Origin: Cryomorphaceae bacterium | Lineage (GTDB): Bacteria > Bacteroidota > Bacteroidia > Flavobacteriales_D > Cryomorphaceae | NCBI GenBank assembly: GCA_003565555.1 | Contig: PXBH01000073.1 | Coordinates: forward strand, 1 to 54,409 | Direction: 5' to 3' | DNA: 54,409 nt | In this document: in pieces, positions 14,970-24,679 of the stretch | Layout of the letters: each line of letters opens with the position of its first letter | How positions within the stretch are numbered: position 1 is the stretch's first letter | The notes under the pieces: generated by a model | What the model saw: only the letters and a program-made list of their open reading frames with translations | What the model was told of the DNA's origin: nothing | Database searches by the model: none | Translations under genes and position numbers: made by a program

Positions 14970-17636
14970 TCAGTCTGTTCTTCTCACGTTCTCCGAGAAA
15001 ACCGTCACATTGCCCGAAAGGTTTACCGGCACCAATCCGCCCAGCCGAATGGTGAACACCTTGCAGGTATAAAAGTAGACCCCTGCAGAGACCAGCTCTC
15101 CGGAGTCGCGGTTGGTTCCGTCCCAGAGGATATCGGGGTCCGTTGTTTCAAATACGATGGATCCCCAGCGGTTAAAAACGGTAAACTCGACGGATTCTAC
15201 AGAGCGATAAGGGAAGGGAATAAAAATGTCGTTGATCCCGTCAGCGTTGGGGGTAAACACGTTCGGCAGGCTGTACTCCGGGCAATTGTCTACGCAAATA
15301 ATATTGCTGAAATCACTTTCGTTTCGGTTCAGGGAACCGTCGGGCCAAGGGGCCAAAGAATCCAAGGCGGTCACGGCGTAGCAACCCGCGATGGAGAGGG
15401 TGTCGGTGATGAAGAAGGAGGTGTTTTCCGCACCTTCGATTTCGGCAATGAGTTCGAAGGGCTCGTCAGGCCCCACGGCAAAATATACGAAGTAGGTCAT
15501 GGTATCGTCCGTCTCCTCGCACTCCTCGTTGGGGTTGGTCCAGTTGAATTCCAGGGTCAAATCCTCGCAATCATCCTCTGCTTCCAATTCGGGCGGGCAG
15601 GGCGGGGTGCGGTCGTAAGGAATGCCGCAGCGCTGCTGAGAGAAATTGACTAGGGTATCTTCCGCGCCTACGGCAAAATAAGAGCCGCGGGCCAAGATGT
15701 AGTAGCAATATTCGCGGTTGTTGACCAGAGGCTCATCCACATAGCCCACAGTGTCAATCACGGCCAGAAGGCTGAAGTCCGTCTCATCCGGACCTCGGCG
15801 GTATATTTGGTACTCAAAATTGATCCAAGGAGACTCCTCACGCCAGGTTACTTCCAGCTCATTGTCGTTGGGAATGAGTTCTATGAACAGAGACGGTGCC
15901 AAATTCGAAGCACCGGCAAGCGCATCTTCGCTGTAGAGCTCGACCCGGTAGGTGTGGGCGGTATCTATAGTATTCAATACGTCTGCTCCCTCCGAAATGA
16001 ACTCAAGGGGGAGGTCATCGATATCGTTTTCAAAAGCCGTTTCCAAGACCGTTTCTTCGGCCTCATCATAGCCTTCACTCCTCTTCAGCACGTATTTGTA
16101 AGGCCCGGGAAAGGTCTCGGTGTTCAGTTCTACGGGAGCCCGCCACTGCACGGTATCGGTGCCGAGCGCGTCTGTAACACCGATGCTGTTCTTCTTGATG
16201 ATGGGGATTTCAAAGCGAATGGTGGCACAAGCTTCGTTGCTCGCATAGCTTTCCGCCCCGTCACTGAAGCAGGCCACCACCATGTAGCAAATCTCCCTGC
16301 CGAAGATAACTTCGTCAAAGTCGATGTAATCCGTATTGTCGAGCCCCTCGATGGAGGCGATCTCCACATAGCCGGTATATTCAGGCACGCCCGTTTCGCA
16401 GTCGTCAGGCTCAAATCCGAAGGGGTTGATGCGTCGGTAGATTTTATACCCTGTGGATTGCGGGCAAAAAGAGGGCTCCCAAGAGAGGAAAATTCCCGCT
16501 CCGGTAGCTTCGGCTTCCAAGTTTTCGGGTGCGGGAGCCACCACAGTAATTTCGGAACTGGCGATATCTACCAGGCTTACCCCCTCCCCGTTGTCAATGG
16601 CTTCAAAATTGAGTTGATAGGGCGCCAGGCGCACGTGGGAGCAACGGGTATTCCAAGAAAAAACAGCCGTGGTAGGCGTGGCCGTACTGTTTTGTGAAAG
16701 CACGGCCGGAGACTCCTCCACTTCGAACGGGAGTCCGAAGCCCGTGATCAGCACATTGTCACCGTCGGGATCCGTGGCCGTAACCGGAAATGACACAGTG
16801 GTGGTGGCTTCCACACAGGTATCCGGCACATCGGCCAATTCCGGCGGCAAATTATTGCAGGGCTTCACGGTAATCTGCATGTCTCTCAACACGGAGCCCA
16901 TGAACACTCCGTTTCGGTATTCCTCCACCACGAAAGCGATATTGTATTCTCCCTGCCGCTGTGGGGAGTCCCAAGTGATGGTTCCCGTTTCGGGATCAAT
17001 CGATATTTGGTTTGCGGGGTTCGGAAAAGGAACGCCCGGCTGGTTGACCTCATCGGGAAATCGGTAAATTCCCTCAGCGAAAGGCTGGCAGTCTCCCCCC
17101 TGCGACTCGACCAAGCTAAAAACCAACTGATCATTCGGATCCACATCCACAGCACCGGGGTTGAATATCCACGGCTGGCCGAGGCAGGCATCTTGGATGG
17201 GCCGGTTGGTAAAGAAGACGGAATTGTTCGGTGCCTGCACACCCGAAATTCTCAGCACTGTTTGGATGGAAAAAAGTTGGAGTACCGAATTGCTGATATT
17301 GAGCACCCCTGTATTCCGGTTGGGATCTACCACGCACAGGGTATATTCGCCGGAGCCGGGATAGGTGTGGTTCTTCACGTAAATATTCTCCTGAACATCA
17401 TTAGGCAGCAGAACGATTTGACTGCGCTCAACGCTGTCGCGCGGGGTTCCGTCACCCCAGAAGATGGGGAGCCACGGCCGATCTGCCGGAGCAGACTCTT
17501 GGGTGTAAGTCTTGATGGTAATCTCGTAGGTGAGTCCGCCCAAGTGACGGTAAGTAATTTCTCCCGCGCGGTTATGTGTGGCTTGGGCCGCCCAAGCTGA
17601 AAACAAGAAAACAAATATCGCGAGTGCCCTCTTCAC
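14970..17636 (-). CDS. Large secreted protein with T9SS type B sorting domain
   Basis: 888 residues. The signal peptide ends at AAQA. The mature start THNRAGEITYRHLGGLTYEITI is a common opening of Bacteroidota surface proteins. Next come an Ig-like region with SIDPETGTITWDSP (about 235-248), several fibronectin III-like domains (APENLEAEATGAGIFLSWEP, WREESPWINFEYQIYRRG and others, about 370-790), and the C-terminal sorting domain (LPNVFTPNADGINDIFIPF, VFNRWGSIVFET, SAGVYFYTCKV). It is exported by type IX secretion. No enzyme motif is seen, so adhesion or matrix function is likely. It lies upstream of ribE in the same orientation. Confidence 0.88.
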   Translation of the reverse strand: MKRALAIFVFLFSAWAAQATHNRAGEITYRHLGGLTYEITIKTYTQESAPADRPWLPIFWGDGTPRDSVERSQIVLLPNDVQENIYVKNHTYPGSGEYTLCVVDPNRNTGVLNISNSVLQLFSIQTVLRISGVQAPNNSVFFTNRPIQDACLGQPWIFNPGAVDVDPNDQLVFSLVESQGGDCQPFAEGIYRFPDEVNQPGVPFPNPANQISIDPETGTITWDSPQRQGEYNIAFVVEEYRNGVFMGSVLRDMQITVKPCNNLPPELADVPDTCVEATTTVSFPVTATDPDGDNVLITGFGLPFEVEESPAVLSQNSTATPTTAVFSWNTRCSHVRLAPYQLNFEAIDNGEGVSLVDIASSEITVVAPAPENLEAEATGAGIFLSWEPSFCPQSTGYKIYRRINPFGFEPDDCETGVPEYTGYVEIASIEGLDNTDYIDFDEVIFGREICYMVVACFSDGAESYASNEACATIRFEIPIIKKNSIGVTDALGTDTVQWRAPVELNTETFPGPYKYVLKRSEGYDEAEETVLETAFENDIDDLPLEFISEGADVLNTIDTAHTYRVELYSEDALAGASNLAPSLFIELIPNDNELEVTWREESPWINFEYQIYRRGPDETDFSLLAVIDTVGYVDEPLVNNREYCYYILARGSYFAVGAEDTLVNFSQQRCGIPYDRTPPCPPELEAEDDCEDLTLEFNWTNPNEECEETDDTMTYFVYFAVGPDEPFELIAEIEGAENTSFFITDTLSIAGCYAVTALDSLAPWPDGSLNRNESDFSNIICVDNCPEYSLPNVFTPNADGINDIFIPFPYRSVESVEFTVFNRWGSIVFETTDPDILWDGTNRDSGELVSAGVYFYTCKVFTIRLGGLVPVNLSGNVTVFSENVRRTD

Positions 17637-17978
17637 CTTCGGGATTTACAATGTGTAAAAGTACGCATTCTGTGGTTTTAAAACGTGCGCGCGCAGGGCC
17701 GAATTGCCCTCTTTCGACGCGGCAGAAGTGTTTATTAACTTTTGGATTGCAACATTCAATTAAATTTGCACAGAACTTTACAACAATGCCGGTTTTGAGG
17801 GAATTGTTGACCTCCTGCAAGACGCGGGCACGGATTAGGTGCTGCCCCGGCAGCACAGCCCGCCGGGCAAGCCTTTGGTCGAGGGGAGTTCAAGCGGCAG
17901 GGATGCAATAACCGGCGGTGCTCAAACCTGAGGCGCACACATGCACGGGCGGGAACGATTAAAACAGGAGACGAATCC
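17637..17978 (+). other. Divergent promoter region with a possible structured pdxA leader
   Basis: This 342-bp gap separates a minus-strand T9SS gene from pdxA. TAAATTTG at 17761-17768 fits TAnnTTTG, with TTTG at 17741-17744 as a slightly close -33 partner, so a transcript of roughly 200 nt would precede pdxA. It can form a strong hairpin at 17839-17856 (GTGCTGCC/GGCAGCAC) and contains several further GC-rich complementary runs. A GGAG lies 8 nt before the ATG. No small protein is evident. The leader resembles no riboswitch class I can assign. Confidence 0.45.
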
Positions 17979-19028
17979 ATGACAGAAGAAAGAATAAAAG
18001 TAGGCATCACCATAGGAGATTACAACGGTATAGGTCCCGAAATCATTTTGAAGGCCTTCTCGGACAGCCGCATGATGCAAGGACTTACCCCTATTCTCTA
18101 CGGTTCTTCGCGGGTGTTGAATCATTACAAAAAGCTCACGGATCTCAACGACTTCAGCTTTCAGGGCATCAAGGATGCAGACGCCGCCGTACACAAGAAG
18201 TTCAACCTCATCTCCCTGACCAAGGAAGAGCTGCCCGTGGAGCCCGGAAAGGTGACGGAAATCGCGGGAAAATTGGCCTTTCAATCGCTGGAGGCGGCAG
18301 TTAAAGATTTGGCTTCCAACAAAATTGATGTGCTCGTTACCGCCCCGATAAATAAAAAAAATATTCAGCGGGAAGGTTTTCGGTTTCCCGGCCACACGGA
18401 ATACCTCGCCAAGTACAGCAATGTAGACGAAGCGCTGATGCTGATGTGCTGCGAAGCGCTGCGCGTGGGTATTGTGACCGGACACATTCCTTTGAGCGAG
18501 GTGCCGCAGCAGGCCACATCGGATGCCGTTTTTTCTAAACTCTCGGCAATGCATAAAACACTGCGAACCGATTTCTCTTTGCAGAAACCCAAAATTGCCG
18601 TGCTCGGAATGAATCCGCATGCCGGCGACGACGGCCTGCTCGGAAGCGAAGAAAAAGACATCATCCTGCCCGCCCTTCAAAAGGCTCGGGAAGAAGGAAT
18701 CTTTGTGTTCGGCCCCTATCCCGCCGACGGATTTTTCGCGGGAAATGCCGCGAAAAATTTTGATGCCGTTCTGGCCATGTACCACGATCAGGGCCTGATT
18801 CCCTTCAAGCACATCGCGGGCGACAGCGGGGTCAACTTTACCGCCGGTCTTCCGATCGTGCGCACCTCCCCGGGCCACGGAACAGCTTATGATATTGCGG
18901 GAAAGGGCATTGCGAATGAGAACAGCATGCGACAAGCAGTGTTTACCGCGGCAGATATCTACCGGCGCCGCGCAGAGAACAGGCAACTCGCATCGCAGGC
19001 CCTGGAGCCTCAGAAAAAAGGGAAATAA
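17979..19028 (+). CDS. pdxA: 4-hydroxythreonine-4-phosphate dehydrogenase
   Basis: A full-length 349-residue PdxA, which oxidises and decarboxylates 4-phosphohydroxy-L-threonine in pyridoxal-5'-phosphate synthesis (DXP-dependent route, consistent with dxs in this window). Diagnostic segments are ITIGDYNGIGPEI near the N-terminus, TAPINKKNI, FPGHTEYLA with a metal-binding His, GMNPHAGDDG, YHDQGLIPFK and TSPGHGTAYDIAG. The three histidines in these motifs bind the divalent metal at the dimer interface. A GGAG ribosome-binding site sits 8 nt upstream. The long leader before it is noted separately. Confidence 0.96.
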   Translation: MTEERIKVGITIGDYNGIGPEIILKAFSDSRMMQGLTPILYGSSRVLNHYKKLTDLNDFSFQGIKDADAAVHKKFNLISLTKEELPVEPGKVTEIAGKLAFQSLEAAVKDLASNKIDVLVTAPINKKNIQREGFRFPGHTEYLAKYSNVDEALMLMCCEALRVGIVTGHIPLSEVPQQATSDAVFSKLSAMHKTLRTDFSLQKPKIAVLGMNPHAGDDGLLGSEEKDIILPALQKAREEGIFVFGPYPADGFFAGNAAKNFDAVLAMYHDQGLIPFKHIAGDSGVNFTAGLPIVRTSPGHGTAYDIAGKGIANENSMRQAVFTAADIYRRRAENRQLASQALEPQKKGK

Positions 19029-19033
19029 TGCGC

Positions 19034-19063
19034 TTGCCGGTTTCAGCCTTTTGACTACCTTTG
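19034..19063 (+). promoter_or_regulatory. Promoter of the yceD-rpmF pair
   Basis: TTG at 19034-19036 and TACCTTTG at 19056-19063, 19 bp apart, match the Bacteroidota -33/-7 pattern well. The -7 element is 26 nt before the yceD ATG. Confidence 0.6.
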
Positions 19064-19089
19064 CCGTCCTTATTTGATAAGGTCGGTCT

Positions 19090-19590
19090 ATGAAAGAGTT
19101 TGTTCTTGCATTTTACGGCTTGAAGCCGGGAATACACACTTACAATTTCGAGATCGGGAAAACGTTCTTTTCGGCTTTTGAAAATTCATTGATTGAGGAC
19201 GCGGATTTCCACGTCACGTTGAGCTTAGATAAGCAGCCTACCATGCTGACGCTCAGCTTCAGCGGTAAAGGTGAAATTCGCGATTTTTGCGACCGCTGCG
19301 GTGATCCGCTCACCATGAAGTCAGAGGTAAGCGATGAAATCATTGTGAAATTCGGCGACGAAGATTACGAGCAAACAGATGAGATTCTGGTGCTTTCGCG
19401 CGATACGCACGATGTGGACATTGCCCCGATGATTTATGAGATGATCGTACTGCACTTGCCTTTCAAGAGGGTGCACAAAAATCGCTCGGCGTGCAATGCG
19501 GAAGTACTTGCCAAACTCAGTGAAAAAGAATCCCGAAACGAGCAAAACGAAACGGATCCCCGATGGGAAGCGTTGAAAAAATTGAAGTAA
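19090..19590 (+). CDS. YceD/DUF177-family protein, 23S rRNA accumulation factor
   Basis: 166 residues with the DUF177 layout: an N-terminal beta-rich region, FCDRCGDPLTM (a CxxC pair at about 67-70) in the middle, then an acidic strand (DEIIVKFGDEDYEQTDEILVL), and LPFKRVH before a short C-terminal tail ending DPRWEALKKLK. Bacterial homologues are needed for 23S rRNA accumulation, and the gene sits directly upstream of rpmF in most phyla, as it does here with a 15-bp gap. This conserved pairing is strong support for the call. The role is probably in large-subunit assembly. Confidence 0.9.
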   Translation: MKEFVLAFYGLKPGIHTYNFEIGKTFFSAFENSLIEDADFHVTLSLDKQPTMLTLSFSGKGEIRDFCDRCGDPLTMKSEVSDEIIVKFGDEDYEQTDEILVLSRDTHDVDIAPMIYEMIVLHLPFKRVHKNRSACNAEVLAKLSEKESRNEQNETDPRWEALKKLK

Positions 19591-19605
19591 AGTAAACAGG
19601 AACCC

Positions 19606-19794
19606 ATGGCACACCCCAAGCGTAAGACTTCGAAAACCAGAAGAGATAAGCGTCGCACCCACTACAAAACAACGGGCCCGACCTTGGCTACAGATCCTAC
19701 TACCGGCGAAATGCACCTCTATCACAGGGCACACTGGCACGAGGACAAGCTGTACTACAAAGGCAAAGTGGTGGTAGACAAGTCTGAGGAGTAA
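19606..19794 (+). CDS. rpmF: 50S ribosomal protein L32
   Basis: 62 residues beginning [20 protein letters not shown] after Met, the signature of bL32. The C-terminal zinc-ribbon cysteines of C+ forms are replaced ([19 protein letters not shown] has none), so this is a zinc-independent C- variant. It is a structural protein of the large subunit near the peptidyl-transferase centre. It lies behind yceD and ahead of a strong terminator. Confidence 0.97.
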   Translation: MAHPKRKTSKTRRDKRRTHYKTTGPTLATDPTTGEMHLYHRAHWHEDKLYYKGKVVVDKSEE

Positions 19795-19817
19795 TCCGAA
19801 GGAAAAAGAAAAATTTA

Positions 19818-19845
19818 AATCAGCTTCACAGCTGATTTTTTTTTC
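19818..19845 (+). terminator. Intrinsic terminator after rpmF
   Basis: AATCAGCT-TCAC-AGCTGATT is a perfect 8-bp stem with a four-base loop, followed by a run of T to 19844, 23 bp after the rpmF stop. fabH therefore needs its own promoter; TAAGTTTG at 19893-19900 is a candidate. Confidence 0.85.
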
Positions 19846-19892
19846 CCCTGCCGTGAGCGCCGGTTTTCAGGGTCCGCAGAACCGGCTTGACG

Positions 19893-19900
19893 TAAGTTTG
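19893..19900 (+). promoter_or_regulatory. -7 promoter element of fabH
   Basis: TAAGTTTG fits TAnnTTTG. It lies between the rpmF terminator and fabH, 43 nt before the ATG at 19944. Confidence 0.5.
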
Positions 19901-19943
19901 CTATATTAGCGCCCTCTTAACACCCGAATAACAGACCTCGACT

Positions 19944-20942
19944 ATGGCTAAATTCAGGCCTGCCGTGACCGCCGTAAACGGCTACGTTCCCGAAGACAAA
20001 CTCACCAACTCGGACCTCGAAAAAATAGTGGATACCAACGATGAGTGGATCCGGTCGAGAACGGGAATCGAAGAGCGGCGCATCTTAAAAACTCCGGGTA
20101 AGGCCGCGAGCGATCTCGGCGCGGAAGCGGTAAAAGGCTTGTTGAAAAAGCGCGGAATCGGCCCCGAGGAAGTGGACTTGCTCATTTGCGCCACGGCAAC
20201 GCCCGATCACTTATTTCCGGCAACGGCCAACATCATTTCCGACAAATGCGGCATAAAAAACGCCTGGTCCTTTGACCTGATGGCGGCCTGCAGCGGGTTT
20301 ATTTACGCCCTGACCACCGCGGCGCAATTTATCGAGACCGGAAAGCACAAAAAGGTCGTGGTTGTGGGCGCCGATAAGATGAGTTCCATCGTAGACTACA
20401 CGGACCGCGCCACCTGCATCATCTTCGGCGACGGAGCGGGTGCCGTTTTGCTGGAAGCCGATGAGGAGGGCAACGGAATCATCGACAGCGTGCTGCACAG
20501 TGATGGGATGGGGCGCGAGTTTCTGCACCAAAAAGCGGGCGGATCCATGAAGCCCGCGTCGATTCAGACGGTGGAAAATCGCGAGCATTTCGTGTATCAG
20601 GAAGGCCGCACGGTATTCAAATTTGCCGTGAGCAATATGGCCGATGCCGGCGCGGAGATTATGGAGCGAAACGGACTCAAAAGCGAGGACATCGCATGGC
20701 TTGTGCCCCATCAGGCCAACCTGCGCATCATCGACGCCACCGCACGCAGAATGGGTCTGGACGATTCTAAAGTGATGATCAATATCCACAAGTACGGAAA
20801 TACGACCAACGGTACCATTCCGCTCTGCCTCTGGGAGTGGGAAAACCAACTTAAAAAAGGTGACAATATCGTGCTTGCTGCATTCGGCGGAGGCTTCACT
20901 TGGGGTGCGGTATACCTGAAATGGGCTTACAACACGAATTGA
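19944..20942 (+). CDS. fabH: 3-oxoacyl-ACP synthase III
   Basis: A 332-residue KAS III that condenses acetyl-CoA (or branched acyl-CoA) with malonyl-ACP to start fatty-acid synthesis. The catalytic triad is complete: C116 in [14 protein letters not shown]256 in [11 protein letters not shown] and N286 in KYGNTTNGT. The N-terminus has [14 protein letters not shown] and the C-terminus [10 protein letters not shown], both usual. It lies in the conserved yceD-rpmF-fabH-accB-accC neighbourhood. Primer preference cannot be read with certainty. Confidence 0.96.
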   Translation: MAKFRPAVTAVNGYVPEDKLTNSDLEKIVDTNDEWIRSRTGIEERRILKTPGKAASDLGAEAVKGLLKKRGIGPEEVDLLICATATPDHLFPATANIISDKCGIKNAWSFDLMAACSGFIYALTTAAQFIETGKHKKVVVVGADKMSSIVDYTDRATCIIFGDGAGAVLLEADEEGNGIIDSVLHSDGMGREFLHQKAGGSMKPASIQTVENREHFVYQEGRTVFKFAVSNMADAGAEIMERNGLKSEDIAWLVPHQANLRIIDATARRMGLDDSKVMINIHKYGNTTNGTIPLCLWEWENQLKKGDNIVLAAFGGGFTWGAVYLKWAYNTN

Positions 20943-20963
20943 AAAGTTTTGAAAACATAATTT

Positions 20964-20971
20964 TACCTTTG
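20964..20971 (+). promoter_or_regulatory. -7 promoter element of accB-accC
   Basis: TACCTTTG fits TAnnTTTG, 32 nt before the accB ATG at 21004. A TTTTG at 20947-20951 lies upstream but closer than the usual -33 spacing. Confidence 0.55.
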
Positions 20972-21003
20972 CATCAAGCCATTTTCAACCAACAGAAGAA
21001 AAA

Positions 21004-21537
21004 ATGAAGATCAGCGAAATACAGGATTTAATCAAATTTGTGGCGCGGTCAGGTGTCACGGAAGTAGAAATTGAGCAATCAAACTTCAAAATCACCATTA
21101 AGTCTGAAGGACCTAAGAAACGGGGCGCCAAAAACAGCAATGAGGCCGAGGTATATATGCAGCCGCAAATGCCCATGCAAATGCCGCAAATGGCCATGCC
21201 GCAAGCCCAACCCCGGCAGCAGCCCGCAGCACAGGCACCGCCCGCCGCCGAGCAGCAGGCTCCCGCCGAGGCGAAATCAAAAGATGAGAATGCCAACCTT
21301 GTTACCATCAAATCACCGATGATCGGTACCTTCTACCGCTCGGCCGGGCCCGACAAGGATCCTTTCGTAGCCGTGGGTGATGAGATCAAGACAGGAAAAG
21401 TGATCTGTATTGTAGAGGCGATGAAACTCTTCAATGAGATCGAAGCCGAAGTGTCGGGGAAAATTGTGAAAGTATTGGTGGATGACGCCTCTCCCGTAGA
21501 GTATGATCAGCCCCTCTTTCTCGTAGATCCTTCTTAA
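21004..21537 (+). CDS. accB: Biotin carboxyl carrier protein of acetyl-CoA carboxylase
   Basis: 177 residues. The N-terminal segment (1-40) mediates association with biotin carboxylase. Residues 50-95 are a flexible Met/Gln/Pro/Ala-rich linker. The C-terminal biotinyl domain contains [13 protein letters not shown], where K141 receives biotin; the usual EAMKMMN is here EAMKLFN, a common variant. It carries carboxybiotin between AccC and the carboxyltransferase for malonyl-CoA formation. accC follows after 34 bp on the same strand. Confidence 0.96.
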   Translation: MKISEIQDLIKFVARSGVTEVEIEQSNFKITIKSEGPKKRGAKNSNEAEVYMQPQMPMQMPQMAMPQAQPRQQPAAQAPPAAEQQAPAEAKSKDENANLVTIKSPMIGTFYRSAGPDKDPFVAVGDEIKTGKVICIVEAMKLFNEIEAEVSGKIVKVLVDDASPVEYDQPLFLVDPS

Positions 21538-21571
21538 ACCGGAGCCGCCGGCCAACTTACATCTCAGCCTT

Positions 21572-22915
<1,344 letters not shown>

Positions 22916-22934
22916 GAGATATTTTGGAATTGAA

Positions 22935-22970
22935 AAAAGCCCCGAGGATTACTTCGGGGTTTTTTTTTTG
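22935..22970 (+). terminator. Intrinsic terminator after accC
   Basis: CCCCGA (22940-22945) pairs with TCGGGG (22954-22959) and is followed by ten T. A diverged copy lies at 23724-23755 behind the second accC-end repeat. Confidence 0.82.
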
Positions 22971-23101
22971 TAGGTGCTGAGGAGCTTGACTTGGCGATCA
23001 GCCTCAGGATGAGCCGGTGCAGCTTCCTTCCGCCGGCTGATGGGGCACTGCGTTTTTTCGGCTGCCTCCATTGAGGGAAAGACATACCCCCGCCCTGTGA
23101 G

Positions 23102-23632
23102 TCAGTCTCTGCTTGTTTTGTAGCCGATTGATGTTCTCGGCTTTTCCTGTTCTTTGATGAACTGCTTTAAATACCCAAAGATCAGTTCGGTTTTCTCATC
23201 CTGCCCTGTCACCTTCTTGCGGATTTCTTCCATTTGGATGAGAAGGTCTTTGTGGGTCACAAGCATTTCACGCATTTTAGTAAATACCCTGATAATTTGA
23301 ATATTCACGTTGATTGCCACACTGCTATTTAAAACGCTTGACAGCATTGCAACTCCTTGTTCTGTGAATACAAAGGGCAACGTTCTTCGACCGCCCCAAC
23401 CTGAGGTCGCATTTTGCGACTTCAAGTTTTTCCATTGCTCACCGGTCAACCGGAACATAAAGTCTTCAGGAAAGCGCTCAAGATTTCTTTTCACTTGCTC
23501 GTTCAAGCGCTTCGTACTTACCTGATAAAGTACAGCCAAGTCGCTATCCAACATAACTTTCACTTCATTCACCAAATAGATCTTGTTCATCAGAACTTCA
23601 TCGGGGATTGTATTTTGGTTTGCTTGATTCAA
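23102..23632 (-). CDS. ORF6N-domain DNA-binding protein
   Basis: 176 residues. The N-terminal ORF6N domain spans about 15-105: KIYLVNEVKVMLDSDLAVLYQV, STKRLNEQVKRNLERFPEDF, then WGGRRTLPFVFTEQGVAMLS. A helical C-terminal tail follows (MREMLVTHKDLLIQMEEIRKK, predicted coiled coil). ORF6N is a phage-derived DNA-binding domain common in Bacteroidota chromosomes; its cellular role is unknown. The gene lies between two copies of the accC 3' end and terminator on the opposite strand, so it arrived as, or is enclosed by, a small duplication or insertion. No integrase or transposase accompanies it. Confidence 0.85.
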   Translation of the reverse strand: MNQANQNTIPDEVLMNKIYLVNEVKVMLDSDLAVLYQVSTKRLNEQVKRNLERFPEDFMFRLTGEQWKNLKSQNATSGWGGRRTLPFVFTEQGVAMLSSVLNSSVAINVNIQIIRVFTKMREMLVTHKDLLIQMEEIRKKVTGQDEKTELIFGYLKQFIKEQEKPRTSIGYKTSRD

Positions 23633-23665
23633 AGATAAAATCGCATGTCACATCTTGAGGCATCC

Positions 23666-23705
23666 AATTTTTTGAAGGCTTTAAGCTGAAACCGATTTGA
23701 GAGAT
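23666..23705 (+). repeat. accC 3'-end direct repeat, copy B
   Basis: The second copy of the last 40 bp of accC, with one mismatch, here not attached to a gene. It still reads [10 protein letters not shown]-stop in the matching frame. A diverged terminator follows at 23724-23755. Similarity to the sequence after copy A continues for a further 16 bp near 23763-23778 (GGTGCCGGGAAGCTTG versus GGTGCTGAGGAGCTTG). Confidence 0.9.
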
Positions 23706-23723
23706 CAGATCTTCATGCATTGC

Positions 23724-23755
23724 AAAAAGCCCCCGAGAATTTTTCGGGGTTTTTA
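23724..23755 (+). terminator. Diverged copy of the accC terminator
   Basis: CCCCGA (23731-23736) pairs with TCGGGG (23744-23749), followed by TTTTTA. It is the counterpart of the terminator after accC and part of the duplicated segment. Confidence 0.7.
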
Positions 23756-24061
23756 TTTTGCCGGTGCCGGGAAGCTTGTTGTCTGCCCGTCCGAAGGAAC
23801 GTAGGCGGGCAAATCCTGCGAAACCTTGCGGCGTGTCGTTCCCGGTCCTGCGCAACGCGAGTGGAGACCGCAGGGTCATCAGCCTGATCGCACGGCCATA
23901 ATATCTTTTTGTGCCCTTTGTGACTTTTGCGGTGGAAAAATTTTGGTTCAAGCGGGTCGAAGGCCCGCGCAAAGCAGTTCCGAAAACTTGTGCTTTTGCC
24001 GGAGGGACGCAGGATTGCAAATCCTGCGAATCCCCGCAAGTCCGTTCAGGATGGCCATTCT
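23756..24061 (+). repeat. Non-coding stretch with REP-like repeats
   Basis: No gene is seen here. GCAAATCCTGCGAA occurs at 23809-23822 and again at 24017-24030, where it forms the right half of a perfect hairpin (GCAGGATT-GCA-AATCCTGC, 24009-24027). A related AAATCCTGTGAA occurs near 24618. The segment around 23908-23945 (CTTTGTGACTTTTGCGGTGG) recalls degenerate intergenic repeats common in Bacteroidota. I read this as decayed repetitive DNA, possibly tied to the accC-end event. Confidence 0.5.
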
Positions 24062-24436
24062 CTAATTATTTCGCACCGGTATCTCAATATCAATCTGATT
24101 CACCCGCTCCTCATGTGATCGAAACTGTAAGGTTGCCACGGCACCTTCCATGAAGTAAGCCGGTGTGAGGACGGGCAGGGCCGCTTTAAAGAGCAGGTCA
24201 GCATTCGGGCCGTACATAAACAGCCGACCGTCGGTGCCGTCCATATTTATTTCGTGGCCGTCATATACGCCTACGCCCTCCTCTTCTATCCTGTCGGCCA
24301 ATGCCAAGTCGAGCTCATGCAAAGGATCGAGCTCTTCGGTACCGTAGTAGAAGTCAATAATCACAGCGTGCTCCGGCTCTTTGCGGAAACCTCCGTCTTC
24401 GGGGTATTCGAAAAAATTGTCGGACAGGTCCATCAT
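24062..24436 (-). CDS. Small acidic protein, function unknown
   Basis: 124 residues, cytoplasmic by composition: no signal peptide, membrane segment or cysteine. It reads as a compact alpha/beta protein with HAVIIDFYYGTEELDPL, DGHEINMDGTDGRLFMYGP and a C-terminal strand pair (VATLQFRSHEER, QIDIEIPVRNN). I recall similar conserved proteins with the DGTDGxLxMYGP segment in diverse bacteria but know no function. It is isolated between repeat debris and dxs, so it may be part of the same accessory insertion. A start at the second Met is equally possible. Confidence 0.6.
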   Translation of the reverse strand: MMDLSDNFFEYPEDGGFRKEPEHAVIIDFYYGTEELDPLHELDLALADRIEEEGVGVYDGHEINMDGTDGRLFMYGPNADLLFKAALPVLTPAYFMEGAVATLQFRSHEERVNQIDIEIPVRNN

Positions 24437-24679
24437 TTCCTGAAAATGATTGCGGTTGATACCGGATGAGCATTCCGGTAAATATCGTTTGACGACTTGA
24501 ATATGGTAAAAATTCGCTTAACCGACCAAAAATATCAGCGCACCGAGGGCCAAAAAGTAAAGTTTGAACAGTCTACTCAAAACAATAGCGATGCCTCGTA
24601 CGGGAAGATTCAGGGCTATAAATCCTGTGAAACCCCAATCTCGCAAAGTGCGCTAACCCACGAAATCAGTGAAAAAGCA

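Noticed and set aside
17890-17930. FMN riboswitch upstream of pdxA
   Set aside because: Only a GCAGGG and ACCGGCGGT stretch resembles the RFN element. The other conserved blocks are absent, and pdxA is not a riboflavin gene.
17922-18986. A 354-codon open frame on the minus strand opposite pdxA
   Set aside because: It is a shadow of the pdxA coding strand; no family similarity and no promoter of its own.
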